Shown here: positions 60,413 to 64,000 of the stretch, in pieces
Layout of the letters: each line of letters starts with the position of its first letter
How positions within the stretch are numbered: the stretch's first letter is position 1
Notes under the pieces: model-generated
What the model was told of the DNA's origin: nothing
Seen by the model: the letters and a program-made list of their open reading frames with translations, nothing else
Database searches by the model: none
Program-made: the position numbers and the translations under genes
From: Flavobacterium sp. Root186
GTDB lineage: Bacteria; Bacteroidota; Bacteroidia; Flavobacteriales; Flavobacteriaceae
Assembly (NCBI RefSeq): GCF_001428525.1
Contig: NZ_LMHW01000015.1
Location: 62,352 to 126,351, forward strand
Length of the DNA stretch: 64,000 bases
Reading direction: 5' to 3'

Positions 60413-62383
60413 TTAATTCTTTTTAGTAGTGTCTATTGTTGTTTTTTTAACTTCTGTTTTTGGAGCAGTTACCGTTGTTTTAGGAACTACAATCTTAGCT
60501 TTTAAAACAGAATCTTTTGGTGTTGACTCGATTGCGCTTGCTTCGTTCATTCCGCCTAATTTGGCATATTCACTCGCTAAACTTTTATTTAAAACACGAA
60601 CTTCCAAATCAGTTCTTGTGATTTTCTTTCTTAAATATTTTTCGATCATTAAACTGGCAATTGGTCCTGCAACAGTTGCTCCAAAACCTCCATTTTCAAT
60701 CATAACTGCAATTGCAATTTTCGGATTGTCTTTTGGTGCAAAAGCCACAAAAATAGAGTGATCTTTAAGTTTTTCTCTTTTACCGTTTATTTTGGCATAA
60801 TTCTCGGCTGTTCCCGTTTTTCCACAAATATCAATTCCGTTTACTCTAAGGGCATAAGCGGTACCTTTGTTGTAAACATCAAACAACCCGCTAATAACCG
60901 GAGGGAAATATTTTTGATCAATAGTTGTGGTGTGTTTTTCTGTAAACTTAGGATCTATTTTTTTGCCTTCAATTTTTTTAATGATATGAGGTGTATAATA
61001 ATAGCCCTGATTCGCAACAGTTGCCATCATATTTGCTAATTGAATTGGGGTCATTAAAACCTCTCCTTGTCCAATAGCGTTTGATACAATAGTTGAACTT
61101 CGCCAGCCTCCGTTAGGGTAGATTTTTTTGTACGTTTTTGATGTTGGAATATTCCCTTTTTTACCAGTTGGTAAATCATATCCCATAAACTGCCCTAAAC
61201 CAAAACTTTTTACGTGGCCACTCCAAACATCTACTGCTTTACCCGGATCAGAATATTTATTAATCGTTAACATATACGCCTGCCCAAAGTAAGTGTTGCA
61301 GGAATTATAAATTCCATTATGCAATTGATGAGGTCCAAAACCGTGACATTTCATAAAACGACCACCGCCATAACTAAATCCATGATGACACATAAAAGTA
61401 GTCTGCTCATTGATAACGCCTTCCTGCAGTGCCACTAAACCAGTTAAAATTTTAAATGGAGAACCCGGAGGATATTCGGCTAAAAGCCCGCGGTCATATA
61501 AAGGTTTTGCAATAGAATCATGATATAACAGCGTATAGTTTTTGGATCTCTGTCTTCCAACCAAAATACCCGGATCATAAGAAGGAGCAGTAACTAATGC
61601 TAATATTTCGCCAGATTTTGGTTCAATAGCAACAATTCCGCCTCGTTTATTAATCATTAATTCTTCACCGTACTTTTGAAGTTCAGCATCAATACTTAAA
61701 TTAATATCTTCTCCGGCAACGGCAATGGTATCGTATTTTCCTTCTTTGTAGGCGCCAATTTCTCGGTTATATTTATCCTTTTGAATATATTTCACACCTT
61801 TAATGCCGCGTAAAATATCCTCGTAACTTTCTTCAACACCTTGTTTTCCAATTAAATCACCACTATTGTAATATGGATTTTTGGCAATAAGATTTTCGTT
61901 TACCTGTGTGATAAAACCAAATATATTCGCACCATAATCTACTTCGTAATCACGTAAAGAACGCTTTTGGAAATAGAAGCCCTCATATTTTCTGATTTTC
62001 TCCTGAAAAGCAGCAAATTCGGCTTTATTTAACTGAGATAAAAATACAGATGGAAGCCTAGGGCTGTAAACCCTGGCCTTTGCAATTCTTTTTTCGTAAT
62101 CATCTCGTGTAATGTTTAAAAGGGCACAGAATTCAGCAACATTAAGATTTTCTTTAATATCTCTTGGAATTACCATGATATCATATGAAGCCTGATTGGC
62201 AACTAACAACTTACCATTTCTGTCATAAATATAGCCGCGCTCCGGATAGTCATAGACTTTCTTAATCGCATTATTTTCTGATTTCAATTTGAATGAATCA
62301 TCAACAATTTGCAGATAAAATATCCGAATCACTAGCAAAGATGCTGCAATAATAATTAAAGAGGGCAGCAGAACTTTTCTCAT
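60413..62383 (-). CDS. mrdA: Penicillin-binding protein 2 (elongation transpeptidase)
   Basis: 656-aa class B PBP. Membrane anchor near the N-terminus, PBP dimer domain (about 50-220), transpeptidase domain with Ser308-x-x-Lys311 (PPGSPFKILTG), Ser361-x-Asn363 (NSCNTYFGQ) and KTG (DICGKTGTAENY). CHHGF and KCHGFG between the first two motifs form a Cys/His pattern that may be the Zn-site region known in E. coli PBP2. A Lys/Thr-rich tail follows the core. Overlaps mreD by 4 bases. Confidence 0.97.
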   Translation of the reverse strand: MRKVLLPSLIIIAASLLVIRIFYLQIVDDSFKLKSENNAIKKVYDYPERGYIYDRNGKLLVANQASYDIMVIPRDIKENLNVAEFCALLNITRDDYEKRIAKARVYSPRLPSVFLSQLNKAEFAAFQEKIRKYEGFYFQKRSLRDYEVDYGANIFGFITQVNENLIAKNPYYNSGDLIGKQGVEESYEDILRGIKGVKYIQKDKYNREIGAYKEGKYDTIAVAGEDINLSIDAELQKYGEELMINKRGGIVAIEPKSGEILALVTAPSYDPGILVGRQRSKNYTLLYHDSIAKPLYDRGLLAEYPPGSPFKILTGLVALQEGVINEQTTFMCHHGFSYGGGRFMKCHGFGPHQLHNGIYNSCNTYFGQAYMLTINKYSDPGKAVDVWSGHVKSFGLGQFMGYDLPTGKKGNIPTSKTYKKIYPNGGWRSSTIVSNAIGQGEVLMTPIQLANMMATVANQGYYYTPHIIKKIEGKKIDPKFTEKHTTTIDQKYFPPVISGLFDVYNKGTAYALRVNGIDICGKTGTAENYAKINGKREKLKDHSIFVAFAPKDNPKIAIAVMIENGGFGATVAGPIASLMIEKYLRKKITRTDLEVRVLNKSLASEYAKLGGMNEASAIESTPKDSVLKAKIVVPKTTVTAPKTEVKKTTIDTTKKN

Positions 62384-62886
62384 CGTTTATTGGGCTTAAT
62401 AATGTAAATTATTATAATTGAAGTGATTATTGTAAAAATAGAACTAAATAGTGTTCGCAGTAAAATGTCGAATATGAATTTAAACTGAAAAGCTTCTAAT
62501 GTAAATAGTACAATATGATGTAATAAAACAGAAACTAGTATAAATGAAAACCGTTCAGGTGTTAAAGATTCATTAAGTTTAATGGTTTGATATTCATAGC
62601 TTAATCCGAACGAAAACTTAAAAATATACGGTCGATAGTAAGACAGTATAACGCAAGCTGTAGCATGAATTCCGCCAGAATTACAAAACATATCCATTAC
62701 TAATCCCAATAAAAAACTGGAAATAATTAATCCCGCTCTGTTGCTGTTTACCGGGTATAAGATAATGTATAAGATATATGGAAAAGGACTTATGTATCCT
62801 AGAAAATTCATGTTGTTAAAAATAACAACCTGAATTGCCAGCAACATAATAAATCGAAAAATATTTACTAACAAAGCGCTACTCAT
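62380..62886 (-). CDS. mreD: Rod-shape-determining protein MreD
   Basis: 168-aa inner-membrane protein with about five helices. Sequence conservation is low in this family; identity rests on size, the helix pattern (LGYISPFPYILYIILYP) and position between mreC and mrdA with overlaps of 8 and 4 bases. Confidence 0.88.
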   Translation of the reverse strand: MSSALLVNIFRFIMLLAIQVVIFNNMNFLGYISPFPYILYIILYPVNSNRAGLIISSFLLGLVMDMFCNSGGIHATACVILSYYRPYIFKFSFGLSYEYQTIKLNESLTPERFSFILVSVLLHHIVLFTLEAFQFKFIFDILLRTLFSSIFTIITSIIIIYIIKPNKR

Positions 62887-63709
62887 TTTTTTCCTTGCTT
62901 TTGTTTTCTAGATTAATAAGTTCTTCTCTGTCCTTACTCTTAATAATGTATACATGACCTAAATTTGTCATATCGTTAAAAAGTTTAACTCTTATAACAT
63001 AAAAACTTGAATTGTCTTTTTTGTATATATTTTCTACAGTACCAATATTGATTCCTTCCGGGAAAATTACAGATTGTCCTCCGGTAACGATAGTATCTCC
63101 TTTTCTTACAGAGGCTAACCTAGGAACATCTTCAAGCTGTACAAATCCGGTACTTTTTCCGTCCCAGGTTAAAGAACCAAAATGATTTGTCTTTTTTAGT
63201 TTAGCATTTATCTGTGATTTCATATTCAAAATGCTGACCACAGTTGAGTAATTTGTTGAAGTATTGTCAATAACCCCAATAATTCCTAAGCTGTTGATAA
63301 CACCCATATCTTGTTTAACTCCTTCTTTATTTCCGGAATTAAGTGTAATATAGTTTTCGTGTGTGCTGTAAGAGTTGTGAATTACTTTTGAAACGATGAT
63401 ATCAGCAGGTTTAACCCCTTTTATACTGTCTGCCAGTGGTACTTTGGTTGTGTCTTCTTTATTAAATAAAAGACTTTTTAATCTTGCGTTTTCAAGTACA
63501 AGCTCGTCGTTTTCGGTTCTTAAATTCAAATATTCGTTTACATGATTGATTCTTTCGTAAACACCTCCGCTCAAAAAATTTGCGGAACTGATTACTCTGC
63601 TTCTGTGGTAGGAATGCGATTGAATTGTGAGAGTCAACGAAATACCTAAAAGCAGCAAAAACAGCAATCGATTACTGTTTCTTATAATGAAATTAAAAAT
63701 TTGCTGCAT
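62879..63709 (-). CDS. mreC: Rod-shape-determining protein MreC
   Basis: 276-aa bitopic protein: short cytoplasmic start, helix about 14-30, coiled coil about 60-90 (VNEYLNLRTENDELVLENARLKSLL), then the double beta-barrel core with DIIVSKVIHNS, ITLNSGNKEGVKQDMGVINSLGIIGVI, and GDTIVTGGQSVIFPEGINIGTV. It links MreB to the PBP2/RodA pair. 112-base gap to mreB holds no gene. Confidence 0.95.
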   Translation of the reverse strand: MQQIFNFIIRNSNRLLFLLLLGISLTLTIQSHSYHRSRVISSANFLSGGVYERINHVNEYLNLRTENDELVLENARLKSLLFNKEDTTKVPLADSIKGVKPADIIVSKVIHNSYSTHENYITLNSGNKEGVKQDMGVINSLGIIGVIDNTSTNYSTVVSILNMKSQINAKLKKTNHFGSLTWDGKSTGFVQLEDVPRLASVRKGDTIVTGGQSVIFPEGINIGTVENIYKKDNSSFYVIRVKLFNDMTNLGHVYIIKSKDREELINLENKSKEKNE

Positions 63710-63821
63710 TTCGTGTCTGGTTATTTTGTTTCAGGATATGCTTTAAGGTTTCAAATTTTATTAGGGCCAAATATTAGAAATTTGACCCTGATAAAAATAT
63801 ATTGATTGTTATTTTTGAATC

Positions 63822-64000
63822 TTATTTGATTAAGATACTTTTAAATTTTGCGATGTTTTTAAGCGCCATTCCTGTACCGCGAACAACTGCTCTTAACGGA
63901 TCTTCAGCAATGTAAACTGGTAAATCTGTTTTTTGAGAAATACGTTTGTCAAGACCTCTTAACATAGATCCTCCACCGGCTAAATAAATACCAGTATTGT
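63822..64000 (-). CDS. mreB: MreB actin homologue, C-terminal end only
   Basis: The reverse frame from base 64000 reads NTGIYLAGGGSMLRGLDKRI, then LPVYIAEDPLRAVVRGTGMAL and ends FKSILIK at the stop 63822-63824. This is the diagnostic MreB C-terminus (GGG phosphate-2 loop and VARGTG-type motif). About 59 residues are in the window; the start and the operon promoter lie beyond it. Confidence 0.95.
   Translation of the reverse strand, partial: NTGIYLAGGGSMLRGLDKRISQKTDLPVYIAEDPLRAVVRGTGMALKNIAKFKSILIK

Overview
The window is a stretch of low-GC chromosome from a Bacteroidota bacterium, most likely Flavobacterium or a close relative. Evidence: a SusD/SusE/amylase starch locus with a type IX secretion C-terminal domain, TonB-dependent receptors, a short primary sigma factor without region 1.1, A-rich rather than Shine-Dalgarno leaders, repeated TTTG / TAnnTTTG promoter boxes, a mevalonate-pathway reductase and an XrtF-type exosortase. 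No phage, insertion sequence, CRISPR array or rRNA was seen. The only RNA gene found is tRNA-Phe.

Layout. 1-5.1 kb: end of a starch-utilisation operon (susD end, susE-like, secreted GH13 amylase). 5.1-7.6 kb: a small membrane protein with an MHS-type transporter, and an orphan lipoprotein. 7.7-14.2 kb: tRNA-Phe, then a forward envelope/housekeeping run of coaX, an outer-membrane protein, lptC, a small membrane protein, a CNNM/CorC protein and a membrane-anchored PPIase. 14.4-17.2 kb: a coiled-coil orphan, then GYDIA-type GHMP kinase and HMG-CoA reductase (mevalonate). 17.4-24.7 kb: DPP IV, two POT peptide transporters, a periplasmic thioredoxin and two tandem thioredoxin-fold proteins that lost the CxxC. 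The protease and transporters together suggest a dipeptide-scavenging module. 24.7-29.5 kb (reverse): comEC, NlpC/P60 lipoprotein, lpxB, small membrane protein, surE. 29.7-34.6 kb: Prc-type protease, lipoprotein nuclease, rpe, an intergenic zone rich in inverted repeats, and rpoD.

34.8-43.7 kb (reverse) is the most distinctive accessory locus. It is one apparent operon with a good promoter at 43.73-43.76 kb: a secreted orphan, a TonB-dependent receptor with an N-terminal STN domain, three tandem DUF4249-type lipoproteins, and an MG2-like/plug-like secreted protein. Beside it lies a TPR histidine kinase plus LytTR response regulator (44.3-46.8 kb) and an orphan 130-aa protein. 47.5-50 kb: a helix-turn-helix regulator with a perfect 19-bp palindrome at its own promoter, divergent from a surface-repeat protein and a CDP-alcohol phosphatidyltransferase-like enzyme. 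50-54 kb: pnp and rpsO in the classical arrangement with a long-loop leader hairpin, a MORN/YwqK-like protein and free-methionine-sulfoxide reductase. 54.2-55.1 kb: exosortase XrtF and its associated membrane protein. 55.2-58.2 kb: a probable metal (copper?) module of HYC_CC_PP protein, TonB receptor and CxxC metal-binding protein, with an 11-copy hexanucleotide microsatellite just upstream of the last gene. 58.3-59 kb: DedA. 59.2-64 kb (reverse): the elongasome operon mreB(partial)-mreC-mreD-mrdA-rodA.

Functions are assigned by recognising motifs and families by eye; no database search was run. Promoter calls rest on the Bacteroidota consensus and are predictions.
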